Of a DNA stretch of 64,000 bases, positions 32,684 to 41,277 are shown in pieces. This DNA is from Kineosporia aurantiaca JCM 3230 (GTDB taxonomy: Bacteria; Actinomycetota; Actinomycetes; Actinomycetales; Kineosporiaceae). The notes under the pieces are model-generated. The model was not told the DNA's origin and did no database searches. It worked only from the letters and a program-made list of their open reading frames with translations. The stretch lies in contig JODP01000003.1 of assembly GCA_000719025.1 (NCBI GenBank), positions 372,001 to 436,000 of the forward strand, in the 5' to 3' direction. Position 1 is the first letter of the stretch. The number at the start of each line of letters is the position of its first letter. The position numbers and the translations under genes were made by a program.

Positions 32684-34423
32684 CTAGCCACGAAGTGCGG
32701 ATAAGACGATCCGGGGCAGCCGGTCCCAGGCGGGCTTGGCGGCGAAGGCGGTCAGAGCGGCGCCGGTGGCCGCGGCCGTGCGGTTGGTGACGAACCACGG
32801 CGGCCGCGGCGGGGCCAGGGAGAACTCACCGGCCAACAGCGATCGGGGGGCCGGGCGGAACGGGCCGCGGATCACCGTGCGTTCCGGGTCGCGCAGGAAC
32901 AGCCCGTTGTGGACGGTGCCGATCCCGCTGCCCACGTCGGTCAGTTCGTTGCCCGGGAAAGCACCCCAGGGCACGGTGGGCAGCTGGTAGCCCAGGCCGA
33001 TCCAGACATTGACCCCGATGCAGCCGTAATGCATTCGGGCCAGCTCGGTCTCGAACCGTGGCCCGAGGTCGCGCAGCGTGGCCGGATGGGCGATCACCCC
33101 GGCGCCAAGCGTGCCGCTGATCTCCTGATTGACCAGAGTGACCGCCGAGGAGAGAAACTCCCCGCCGTCCCCGGGAAGGGTGACCACACCTAGTGCGGGC
33201 CCGAAGAACTCCGTGGTGAAAAGGCCTTTAACTGAGGATGATTCGTCGGTCGCCGGTAGCGGACCGACCAGCACCCGATCGCCCTCCAGCCGTTCCGCGG
33301 CCGCACCGGAGTCGAGCACCGCTGCGATCCGCTGGTCGCTGCCCGGGTAGTAGGCGGCCCGTTGCGGGGCCCGGCTCAGTGCGCTTCGGAGCTCGGCCAG
33401 GAACTGGTGCTTCTGCGCCCAGTCCGAGCTGATCACCACGACCTGGGTGGCGATGCAGTTGTACCCGTTGTTGTGCAGCCGCTGGCTGGCCAGATTCTCG
33501 GCCTGAAACCGCAGATCGGCCTTCGACCAGGCGCCCGGCAGCACGATCACCGGCGACACCCCACCGAGCTCGCTGCTGATCGGCTTGGTCAGCAGCGGGT
33601 CGCCGGCCCGGCGGCGGGCGGCGCCTTCGGGGCCGGTCCCGAAGACGATCGCGTCGTGGGTGTGCACGCTGCCGGTGACGTGCACATGAGCCACCAGAGG
33701 GTGGTGGGCAAGGTAGTTCCCGACTTCCGCGGCCCCGGTGACCAGGCGCAGCACTCCGTGCTCGATCAGTGGCCGGAGGATCGCCGAGAACACCCCGAGC
33801 AGCGGGTCCGTCACCGGATTCAGCTTGACCAGCGCGACCCGGTTCGCGGTGAACAGTTCGTGCAGCGCGTCCAGCAGCGGGATCGAGCTGACGTTGCCCG
33901 CCCCCAGCACTGCCCCGATGCCGGACTCCCGGCCGGTGTCCGACTCGGCCAGTCCGGCCTGGGCGCGCACGGCGTCGGCGGAGATCCCGGGCTTCATCCA
34001 GACGTCCGCGCGGTAGCCGTTGAGGATCAGCCGGTCCACCGGACCGTGCGGGAGTATCCGCAGCGTCGTCCGGCCACCCGGGGCGGTGCCGAAGCGCAGG
34101 CCGTCGACCGGGCTGCGTCCGCGCTCCCGCGCCCGCAGGCTGTCGATCACGGTGGCCAGGGCGGTGAGCAGGGTGTACGGCCCGGACGTCCATTCCTCGC
34201 CGGTCAGCGGGGAGTCCTCCGGCAGCCCTTTGATCCCGGCCGAGGCCTGCACCCAGTCGTGCGCGTACGTCGCGGTGAGGGCGTGGACCCGGGCGAGCAG
34301 CAGACGCCGGGCCGAGAGCGGGGTGCGTTCCCAGATCCCCACGCCCCGGTCCAGATCGGCCAGCGCGGAGTCGACCGCACTGAACCTCCGGTCCTGCTCA
34401 CGGTCGGACGCCTGGGTGGTCAT
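32684..34423 (-). CDS. Aldehyde dehydrogenase family protein
   Basis: A 579-residue member of the aldehyde dehydrogenase superfamily, longer than the usual ~490. The NAD-site region is GAVLGAGNVSSIP; the general-base glutamate lies in SSELGG (~286) and the nucleophile in NNGYNCIATQ (~321), so the active site is intact. The sequence is divergent, with an odd N-terminus (residues 1-130) and a C-terminal hydrophobic stretch. These enzymes oxidise aldehydes to acids with NAD(P)+. Substrate unknown. ATG 34423 is the natural start. No operon partner: the next gene upstream on the same strand begins 57 bp away and encodes a membrane protein. Confidence 0.85.
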   Translation of the reverse strand: MTTQASDREQDRRFSAVDSALADLDRGVGIWERTPLSARRLLLARVHALTATYAHDWVQASAGIKGLPEDSPLTGEEWTSGPYTLLTALATVIDSLRARERGRSPVDGLRFGTAPGGRTTLRILPHGPVDRLILNGYRADVWMKPGISADAVRAQAGLAESDTGRESGIGAVLGAGNVSSIPLLDALHELFTANRVALVKLNPVTDPLLGVFSAILRPLIEHGVLRLVTGAAEVGNYLAHHPLVAHVHVTGSVHTHDAIVFGTGPEGAARRRAGDPLLTKPISSELGGVSPVIVLPGAWSKADLRFQAENLASQRLHNNGYNCIATQVVVISSDWAQKHQFLAELRSALSRAPQRAAYYPGSDQRIAAVLDSGAAAERLEGDRVLVGPLPATDESSSVKGLFTTEFFGPALGVVTLPGDGGEFLSSAVTLVNQEISGTLGAGVIAHPATLRDLGPRFETELARMHYGCIGVNVWIGLGYQLPTVPWGAFPGNELTDVGSGIGTVHNGLFLRDPERTVIRGPFRPAPRSLLAGEFSLAPPRPPWFVTNRTAAATGAALTAFAAKPAWDRLPRIVLSALRG

Positions 34424-34480
34424 CGATCCATCATTGCTCGCGGACGCTCGGTCCGGCGATGACCGAACGCCGACCGGCCC

Positions 34481-35101
34481 TTACCGGACGACGACCGGCC
34501 GCCCGACCCCGCCGCCGAGGGAATCGACCAGTTCGTCCGGCCGGGACGTGCTCAGCACCAGCTCGTTGGCCACCGCGTGCCGCCACACGGTGAGCCGCAC
34601 CCGGGTCGGTGCCCGCAGCGTGACCCGGACGAACGCGGACGGCCCGCCCCGGGTGGCGGTGGCCCGGCCGGAGCCGAACGGCACGTCGATGCCGAGGCCG
34701 ATCGGGCTGAGCGCGGTGTTCGGGTCGTAGCGCTCGGCCCGGACGATCCGGGCCCGGGGCACGGCGGTGCCGCCGAGCAGCCCGAAGCGCAGCGTGAGGC
34801 CACCTGCGTCGACGATGATCCGGCCGGTCAGCACGCTGGTCAGGACGATCAGCGCAGCGCCCGAGGGGGCCAGCACCAGCACCGTGACGGCGGCCGCGGG
34901 GGCGGCCGGGAGCAGGGCGAAGATCAGCGCGGCCACCCCCACCGCCTCCATGAAGCAGATCAGGGTGACCCCGATGGTCAGGCAGACCCAGGCCAGTCGC
35001 GGTCCCAGGTCGAAGACCTGCACCTCGCGACCGCTATGCCCGAGTTGGCCCATTCCTGCGATTATGGCCGCCCCGGCGCCGGAAGAGTACTGGAACGCCA
35101 C
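34481..35101 (-). CDS. Two-helix membrane protein with PH-like C-terminal domain
   Basis: A 206-residue protein. Two hydrophobic helices (~38-65 and 70-90) are followed by a soluble ~115-residue part with a pattern typical of bacterial PH-like domains (RIIVDAGGLTLRFGLLGG, then VRVTLRAPTRVRLTVWR). No catalytic motif. GTG 35101 is used; ATG 35053 is possible but its AGGA is too close. Function unknown. Confidence 0.7.
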   Translation of the reverse strand: MAFQYSSGAGAAIIAGMGQLGHSGREVQVFDLGPRLAWVCLTIGVTLICFMEAVGVAALIFALLPAAPAAAVTVLVLAPSGAALIVLTSVLTGRIIVDAGGLTLRFGLLGGTAVPRARIVRAERYDPNTALSPIGLGIDVPFGSGRATATRGGPSAFVRVTLRAPTRVRLTVWRHAVANELVLSTSRPDELVDSLGGGVGRPVVVR

Positions 35102-35273
35102 TCGGACCTGCGGAAATCCGGACCGCCCGATCGCGCACGGTCACCGGATCACCCGTTCGGTCTTCACCCGAACGGCCTCTTGCCGCTTTCGAATTGCGCG
35201 TCGCGTCAAGTGGATCACTCTTTAATCAGCACCGGGCAGAGGAGCTGCCCGGTCGTCCTTGAGGAGTTACCAC

Positions 35274-35540
35274 ATGACTGTCACCGGCATCATTACCGCG
35301 ATCGTCGTCGGTCTGATCATCGGTGCCCTGGGACGTCTCGTCGTTCCGGGCAAGCAGAACGTCCCGATCTGGCTGACCATCGTGATCGGCATCGTCGCGG
35401 CGCTGATCGGGACCGCGATCGTCGGCCCGCTGCGCGACACCGACGGCATCGACTGGGTTGAGCTGCTCACCCAGGTGGTCCTGGCCGCGATCGGTGTGGC
35501 CCTGGCCTCGAACCTGCGGTCCGGCCGGAGCATCCGCTGA
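35274..35540 (+). CDS. GlsB/YeaQ/YmgE family membrane protein
   Basis: An 88-residue protein with three hydrophobic helices and the IIGALGRLVVPGKQNVPIW motif of the transglycosylase-associated (GlsB/YeaQ) family. These are small stress-induced membrane proteins of unknown mechanism. ATG 35274 has GAGGAG seven bases upstream. A strong terminator follows 35 bp after the stop, so the gene is transcribed alone. Confidence 0.9.
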   Translation: MTVTGIITAIVVGLIIGALGRLVVPGKQNVPIWLTIVIGIVAALIGTAIVGPLRDTDGIDWVELLTQVVLAAIGVALASNLRSGRSIR

Positions 35541-35575
35541 TCCAGCGTGATCCAGCGTTGAGCACCTGAGTTCGA

Positions 35576-35615
35576 CCGAGAGGCCGGCCACCCACCCGGG
35601 TGGCCGGCCTCTCGG
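35576..35615 (+). terminator. Rho-independent terminator after glsB-like gene
   Basis: An 18-bp perfect inverted repeat (CCGAGAGGCCGGCCACCC and its complement) around an ACCC loop, followed by CATTTT. Confidence 0.88.
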
Positions 35616-35706
35616 CATTTTGCCGGGGTAGCGCCGCTGGTCCGTGCTCAAGTCGTCACCTCAACCCTTCGATGTCTGGCCGGGACCGCCAACGTCCTCT
35701 AAAATT

Positions 35707-35726
35707 AAGTTACTAAGCAGTAATTT
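35707..35726. promoter_or_regulatory. Palindromic operator before acyl-CoA dehydrogenase
   Basis: AAGTTACTAAGCAGTAATTT contains a perfect TTACT-N4-AGTAA inverted repeat extended on both sides with one mismatch. It lies in a short AT-rich patch 31 bp upstream of ATG 35757. The form suits a TetR-type regulator of fatty acid breakdown; no such regulator is adjacent. Confidence 0.65.
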
Positions 35727-35756
35727 AGTGGATCGTCCGGCCGAGGGGACACAACG

Positions 35757-37610
35757 ATGAGTCACTACCGCCACCATCTGCGCGACGTCGAGTTCAACCT
35801 GTTCGAGGTCTTCGGCCGGGACCAGGTCCTGGGCCAGGCCCCGTTCGAGGAGATCGACGGCGAGACCGCCCGCGAGATGCTGCGGGAGATGTCCCGCCTG
35901 GCCACCGAGGACCTGGCCCCGGCCGCGGTCGAGAGCGACCGCACCCCACCGGTGTTCCATCCCGAGACGTACTCGGCCACGCTCCCGGAGGCGTTCAAGA
36001 CCGCCTACCAGGCCTACGTCGACTCGGGTTTCTGGCAGATGGGCGTGCCCTCCGAGATCGGTGGGGTGCCGGCCCCGAGCTCGCTGCGCTGGTCGATGCT
36101 GGAGTTCCTGCTCGGGGCCAACCCGGCGATCCACATGTACGCCACCGGTTTCGACTTCTCCAACGTGCTCTACCGGCTCGGCACCCCCGAGCAGCAGCGG
36201 CTGGCCGAGCTGATGGTGGAGAAGCGCTGGGGCGCCACGATGGTGCTCACCGAGCCGGACGCCGGATCCGACGTCGGCGCCGGCCGGACCAAGGCGGCCC
36301 CCGGACCGGACGGAACCTGGCAGGTCAGCGGGGTCAAGCGGTTCATCACCTCGGGCGAGCACGACCTGTCCGAGAACATTATCCACTTCGTGCTGGCCCG
36401 GCCCGAGGGCGCCGGCCCGGGCACCAAGGGCCTGTCCCTGTTCATCGTGCCGAAGTTCCACTTCGACCCGGAGACCGGCGAGCTGGGTGAGCGCAACGGC
36501 GCCTTCGTGACCAACGTCGAGCACAAGATGGGGCTCAAGGTCTCCACCACCTGCGAGCTGCGGTTCGGCGAGGTGGACAATCGGCCCGCGAGCGGGACGC
36601 TGCTGGGCGACGTGCACGACGGCATCGCGCAGATGTTCCAGATCATCGAGAGCGCCCGGATGATGGTCGGCACCAAGGCGATCGCCACCCTCTCCTCGGG
36701 TTACCTGAACGCGCTGGCCTACGCCAAGGAGCGGGTGCAGGGCGCCGACCTGACCCAGATGCAGGACAAGTCCGCACCTCGGGTCACCATCACCCACCAC
36801 CCGGACGTCCGGCGTTCATTGATGACGCAGAAGGCGTACGCGGAGGGGTTGCGGGCGCTGGTCCACCTCACCGCCGTTCAGCAGGACACGGTCCGGATCG
36901 CGGCGGCCCGGGGGGAACGGGACGAGCGGGCGGAACGGCTGAACGACTTCCTGCTGCCGATCGTCAAGGGCGCCGGTTCGGAACGCGCATGGCACCTTCT
37001 CGGATCGGAAAGCCTGCAGACCTTCGGCGGTTCCGGCTTCCTCCAGGACTACCCGCTGGAGCAGTACGTGCGGGACGCGAAGATCGACACCCTGTACGAG
37101 GGCACCACCGCGATCCAGGGCACCGACTTCTTCTTCCGCAAGATCGTCCGGGACAAGGGCCGGGCGCTGGCCGACATCACCGAGCAGATCACCGAGTTCG
37201 CCAAGGCCGACCCGGGCGACGGCCGGCTGGCGGCGCAGCGCGAGCTGCTCGGCAAGGCCTGCGAGGATCTGCAGGGCATGGTGGCGCACCTGCTCAAGGT
37301 GGTGCGCTCGGCCGACACCCGGACCGAGGGCGCCGACGTCACCAACGTCTACAAGATCGGCCAGAACACCACCCGGCTGCTGCTGGCCGCCGGTGACCTG
37401 CTGGTCGGCTGGCTGCTGCTGCGCCAGGCGGACATCGCCCTGACCGCCCTGGAGCGCGAGGGCAGCGCCGGTGACCAGGCCTTTTACCGGGGCAAGGTGG
37501 CCGCCGCGACGTTCTTCGCGGCCCAGGTGCTCCCGCGGCTGGCGGTCGAGCGGTCGATCGTGGAAAGCACTGACAACTCGCTGATGGAGCTGGACGAGGC
37601 GGCCTTCTGA
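35757..37610 (+). CDS. FadE-type long acyl-CoA dehydrogenase
   Basis: A 617-residue acyl-CoA dehydrogenase of the long (~600 aa) type, like mycobacterial FadE5. The N-terminal extension (HYRHHLRDVEFNLFEVF) is typical. The flavin/substrate motif MVLTEPDAGSDVG is at ~160-172, and the C-terminal part has QTFGGSGFLQDYPLEQYVRDAKI and YEGTTAIQGTDFFFRKI with the catalytic-glutamate region. It catalyses the first step of fatty acid beta-oxidation using FAD. ATG 35757 follows a weak ribosome site. A palindromic operator upstream suggests regulation by fatty acids or their CoA esters. Confidence 0.92.
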   Translation: MSHYRHHLRDVEFNLFEVFGRDQVLGQAPFEEIDGETAREMLREMSRLATEDLAPAAVESDRTPPVFHPETYSATLPEAFKTAYQAYVDSGFWQMGVPSEIGGVPAPSSLRWSMLEFLLGANPAIHMYATGFDFSNVLYRLGTPEQQRLAELMVEKRWGATMVLTEPDAGSDVGAGRTKAAPGPDGTWQVSGVKRFITSGEHDLSENIIHFVLARPEGAGPGTKGLSLFIVPKFHFDPETGELGERNGAFVTNVEHKMGLKVSTTCELRFGEVDNRPASGTLLGDVHDGIAQMFQIIESARMMVGTKAIATLSSGYLNALAYAKERVQGADLTQMQDKSAPRVTITHHPDVRRSLMTQKAYAEGLRALVHLTAVQQDTVRIAAARGERDERAERLNDFLLPIVKGAGSERAWHLLGSESLQTFGGSGFLQDYPLEQYVRDAKIDTLYEGTTAIQGTDFFFRKIVRDKGRALADITEQITEFAKADPGDGRLAAQRELLGKACEDLQGMVAHLLKVVRSADTRTEGADVTNVYKIGQNTTRLLLAAGDLLVGWLLLRQADIALTALEREGSAGDQAFYRGKVAAATFFAAQVLPRLAVERSIVESTDNSLMELDEAAF

Positions 37611-37655
37611 TCTGCCCCACGTCCACCGATCTCGGGCGCCACCTATCCTGACTGG

Positions 37656-40600
37656 GTGGCGCCCGAGCCGGTGAGTCCTGCGCAGACGCTCCTCGGACTG
37701 CCCCGCGAGGCCCTGCCGGACCTGCGCGACCGGCTGTTCGACCTGAGCCGGCGCAACCGCATGCTCTACTTCCGGCCCACTCGCGGCTCGCTCGGCCTGC
37801 CCTCCACCCAAGGCCTGATCTCTCGCGCCGGAATTCGCCTCGATGCGCTGGACGTGGTGAAAAAGCTTGCGTCCCAGGCTCGTCGCGACACTGCCGAATA
37901 CGGCGTCAGCAGCCTCCACGTGATCCCTTCCTTCCTGCTGCGCCCCGACGAGGACGAGCCCGGCGAAACGGTGCGCTCGCCTCTGCTGCTGATCCCGGTC
38001 AGCCTGACCCGTGACGGCACTGCCTTCCGCCTGCGGGCCACCGTGAACGAGGCCGTGGTCAACCCCGTGCTCCGGTTCGACCTCGAGCGCCGATACGGCC
38101 TCGATCTTCCGGAAATGGTTTCGGTCAAACACTTTCAGTCAATGGTGGACGCTTTCCGCGACGATTCCTGGACGGTCGACACCGGGTCGGTCACGTTGAC
38201 CACGATTGCCTACCGCTCGTCCGCCCTGATTCGCGACTACCGATCGTTGATCGACCAAAGACCCTCTATCACAATGACTTCCGATGAACGGAAGAGTTCC
38301 GGTGAGCACCTGGTGCTCCCGGCGGACGACTCGCAGCGCGAGGTGATCCGGGCCGCGGCCGCCGGCGAAAGCTTCGTGGTGCAGGGGCCTCCCGGCACCG
38401 GCAAGTCGCAGACCATCGCCAATCTGATCGCCGATGCGGTGGCGAACGGACGCACGGTGCTCTTCGTCTGCACCAAGAGGGCGGCCCTGGACGTGGTGCA
38501 CGCCCGCCTGCGCGAGTGCGGAATCGCCGACCTGAGTTGTCTCATCCATGACGCCCGGGCCGACCGCCCGGCCTTCGTCCACGGCCTGCGAGACAGCTAC
38601 CACGCCTGGAAAGAGAGCCCGGACGACGCCGCTGAGCTGCAGGTTCGGGTCGAGCGGACGACCGAGAACCTGGCCGCCGCCGAGCAGCTGCTGGAAAAGT
38701 ACGCGGAAATGATGGACGCCCCCTGCGCGCCGGAGGGACCGTCGTTGCGGTGGGTGCTGGGCCGGCTGATCGAGATGACGGTCACCGGCCCGGCGCCGGA
38801 CCACGCCCCCGCGGGTGAGCTGCCTGACCTCGCCGACTGGTGGCCGGCCCGGAGGGCGTTGGCCGAACTGGACGCCCGGCTCGAAGGGGTGAGGCTGGAC
38901 CGCGTCCCGGCCCGGTTCATGCCCCCGCCGGTGCTGGAGGCCCTCTTGTCCGGAACCCCGGAATACGCCGGATCGCGGGACCCGGACGTGATCGCCCGGC
39001 ACTGGGCCAAGGTTGCGTTGAACCTGGTGAACAGTCGGCGCGAGAGCGCGGCGAAACTGGCCGAGGCAACCGAGCGGGCCCAGGGCTGGCAGACCGACCT
39101 GCCGGTGGACGACCTTCGCCGCTCGCAGCACTTCTGGGCGGCGGAGAAGCTGGAGGGACGGATAGCCCGGTTCTTCTCCTCGGACTGGCGAGCGGCCCGG
39201 AATCTGGTCCGGCGGGAATATCACGGTCCCCTGGCCAGCGTTGCCCAGGCTCTGAAGCTGCTTCAGGACGAGAAGGAGGCGCTGAGCGAACTCCGCGCCT
39301 GCGAAAGTGCTTTGCGTATCCACATGGGCCGTGCCGACGAGGCGGACGAATGGCCCGGAACCGTGACGATCCAGGCTCTGAACTACGTCCTGGAGAACGG
39401 AGCGCCAGCTGCCGGACTGACCCGGGCGCTGCTCGATCTGCACGCCCACCCGGCGCTGTTGCCCTGGCTGCGGTCCGGGCAGGCGGCCGTCGCCGAGACC
39501 GAGGAATGGCTTCTGCGATACACTCTCAGCCGATTCACCCCCACCCTGACCCGGTTCGAGACCGATGAGCTTCTGCTCAACTCCAGCATCATTGCCGAAT
39601 CACGGCCCCAGATGGACCGCCTCACTGCCCGCCTGGTCAAAGCGCTCGCTCGTAAAGCTTTCCGGGACCAGGACTCCTGGTCCCGACTGCCCGCTCACCA
39701 GCTGCCGGGAGCTCAGCGCCAGGAGCGGGACGAGTGGGCCTCGGGCCGCCAGATCCTGCTGCGCGAGTTCCGCAAAGTCCGCGCCCATCGCCCGATCCGG
39801 GAACTGGCGAGCGGCTCGACCGGGAAACTGGTCGAGCGGCTGCGACCGGTCTGGCTGATGAGCCCGGAGGCGGTCTCGGACACCCTGCCGCTCACCGCCG
39901 GCCGGTTCGACCTGGTCATTGTCGACGAGGCCAGCCAGATGCCGGTGGAGACGGCGGTACCGGCGATCCATCGTGGACGTCAGCTGATCGTCGTCGGCGA
40001 CCGGATGCAGCTGCCACCCACCCGGTTCTTCGAGGCCGGCGAGACTGCCGAGACCGCCGAGAGCCTGCTGGCCCGGGCCTCACGCACCCTGCCCACCCGC
40101 ATGCTGACCTGGCATTACCGCAGCCGCAGCGAAGACCTGGTGGCGTTCAACAATGCGCACTTCTACGACGGCCGACTGCGGATGGCGCCCCGCCCCCGAG
40201 AGCTGACCATGCGGCATCCCCCTCTCGTCGCCGAGACCGGCGTCGTGCCGTTGGTGCAGGTCAAGGAGGGTGTGGACGCGTTGCTGGACCGGTCGGTCAG
40301 CCTGCACTCGACCCCGGGGGCGCGGTATCGGCAGCAGGCGAATCGGGGCGAAGCTCGGTATGTGGCTGAGTTGGTGCGGGAGCTGTTGCGGCGGCGGACC
40401 GGGCTGACGATCGGGGTGGTGGCGTTCTCCCTCGCGCAGCGCGCTGCGCTGGATAAGGCACTGGACGAACTGGAGGCCGTCGACGAGGAGTTCGCCGAGC
40501 TCTTCGCGGCCGAGCAGGACCGGCTGGACCGGGAACAGGCCGTCGGGCTGTTCGTGAAGAACCTGGAGAACGTGCAGGGCGACGAGCGCGACGTGATGAT

Positions 40601-41204
40601 CCTCAGCGTCGGCTACGGTCCGGACGCGCAAGGCCGGATCCCGGCGGCCTTCGGTCCGCTCAGCACCGAGGGCGGTGAACGGCGGCTGAATGTGGTCACC
40701 AGCCGGGCCCGTTCGCACCTGGCGGTGGTCACCACCCTGCCGATCGGCCCGGCCGGGATCCGCCCGGGCCCGAACCCGGGCACCGAAATGCTCCGCCGCT
40801 TCCTGGCTTACGCCTCGGCCGTTTCCACCGGCGATCTCGACCGGGCCCACGAACAGCTGGCCGAGGTTCGGACCCCCGAAGCGAGCCCACCGGCGTCCCT
40901 CATTAAAAGCCGCCTCACTCACACCCTGCGTGCCCGGGGACTGGAGGTGACCGACGGCTTCGCCGCCGGGATGTTCCGGATTGATCTGGCGGTCAGCTCG
41001 CCGCAGCAACCCGGCACCTGGGTGGCGGTCCTTTTCGAAGCGACGCCGGAGCCTGCGACCCGCGCCGCGGCCCTGGAGCCGCTGAGGGCCCAGCCGGTGC
41101 TCGGGCGAGCCGGGTGGAAAGTCGTTCCGGTGCTGTTGAAGGACTGGTACCTCACCCCGGACGAGGTGCTGATGAAGATCACGGCCTGGTTCCGGGGCCA
41201 GTGA
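37656..41204 (+). CDS. DUF4011-domain SF1 helicase with C-terminal nuclease-like domain
   Basis: A 1182-residue protein. The N-terminal DUF4011 region has LRDRLFDLSRRNRMLYFRPT (~23-42). The SF1 helicase core follows: Walker A GPPGTGKS at 244-251, motif Ia FVCTKRAALDVVHARL, Walker B VIVDEASQMP with D757/E758, GDRMQLPPT (~780), and late motifs VVAFSLAQRAAL and NVVTSRARSHLAVVT. A ~470-residue insertion separates Walker A and B. The last ~100 residues resemble a Vsr/MTES_1575-type endonuclease fold (MFRIDLAVSS, WVAVLFEATPE) but lack the usual ExDG. Such helicases often sit in defence islands. GTG 37656 starts in the 45-bp gap after the dehydrogenase gene. Confidence 0.88.
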   Translation: MAPEPVSPAQTLLGLPREALPDLRDRLFDLSRRNRMLYFRPTRGSLGLPSTQGLISRAGIRLDALDVVKKLASQARRDTAEYGVSSLHVIPSFLLRPDEDEPGETVRSPLLLIPVSLTRDGTAFRLRATVNEAVVNPVLRFDLERRYGLDLPEMVSVKHFQSMVDAFRDDSWTVDTGSVTLTTIAYRSSALIRDYRSLIDQRPSITMTSDERKSSGEHLVLPADDSQREVIRAAAAGESFVVQGPPGTGKSQTIANLIADAVANGRTVLFVCTKRAALDVVHARLRECGIADLSCLIHDARADRPAFVHGLRDSYHAWKESPDDAAELQVRVERTTENLAAAEQLLEKYAEMMDAPCAPEGPSLRWVLGRLIEMTVTGPAPDHAPAGELPDLADWWPARRALAELDARLEGVRLDRVPARFMPPPVLEALLSGTPEYAGSRDPDVIARHWAKVALNLVNSRRESAAKLAEATERAQGWQTDLPVDDLRRSQHFWAAEKLEGRIARFFSSDWRAARNLVRREYHGPLASVAQALKLLQDEKEALSELRACESALRIHMGRADEADEWPGTVTIQALNYVLENGAPAAGLTRALLDLHAHPALLPWLRSGQAAVAETEEWLLRYTLSRFTPTLTRFETDELLLNSSIIAESRPQMDRLTARLVKALARKAFRDQDSWSRLPAHQLPGAQRQERDEWASGRQILLREFRKVRAHRPIRELASGSTGKLVERLRPVWLMSPEAVSDTLPLTAGRFDLVIVDEASQMPVETAVPAIHRGRQLIVVGDRMQLPPTRFFEAGETAETAESLLARASRTLPTRMLTWHYRSRSEDLVAFNNAHFYDGRLRMAPRPRELTMRHPPLVAETGVVPLVQVKEGVDALLDRSVSLHSTPGARYRQQANRGEARYVAELVRELLRRRTGLTIGVVAFSLAQRAALDKALDELEAVDEEFAELFAAEQDRLDREQAVGLFVKNLENVQGDERDVMILSVGYGPDAQGRIPAAFGPLSTEGGERRLNVVTSRARSHLAVVTTLPIGPAGIRPGPNPGTEMLRRFLAYASAVSTGDLDRAHEQLAEVRTPEASPPASLIKSRLTHTLRARGLEVTDGFAAGMFRIDLAVSSPQQPGTWVAVLFEATPEPATRAAALEPLRAQPVLGRAGWKVVPVLLKDWYLTPDEVLMKITAWFRGQ

Positions 41205-41218
41205 GCACGGTTGGGGTT

Positions 41219-41245
41219 TAAGTTTCTGGAGCGAGTTGTCGATAA
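41219..41245 (+). promoter_or_regulatory. FliA/WhiG-type promoter of diguanylate cyclase
   Basis: TAAG (41219-41222), 15 bases, GTCGATAA (41238-41245). This differs at two positions from TAAA-N15-GCCGATAA, the promoter of motility and sporulation sigma factors. The expected start is about 25 bases upstream of GTG 41278. Confidence 0.72.
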
Positions 41246-41277
41246 TGTCTTGAGCCCTGATCGGAGGAGCCAGGACC

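Noticed and set aside
32490..32687. 65-codon open frame in the AT-richer gap
   Set aside because: No ribosome site, codon bias or recognisable motif.
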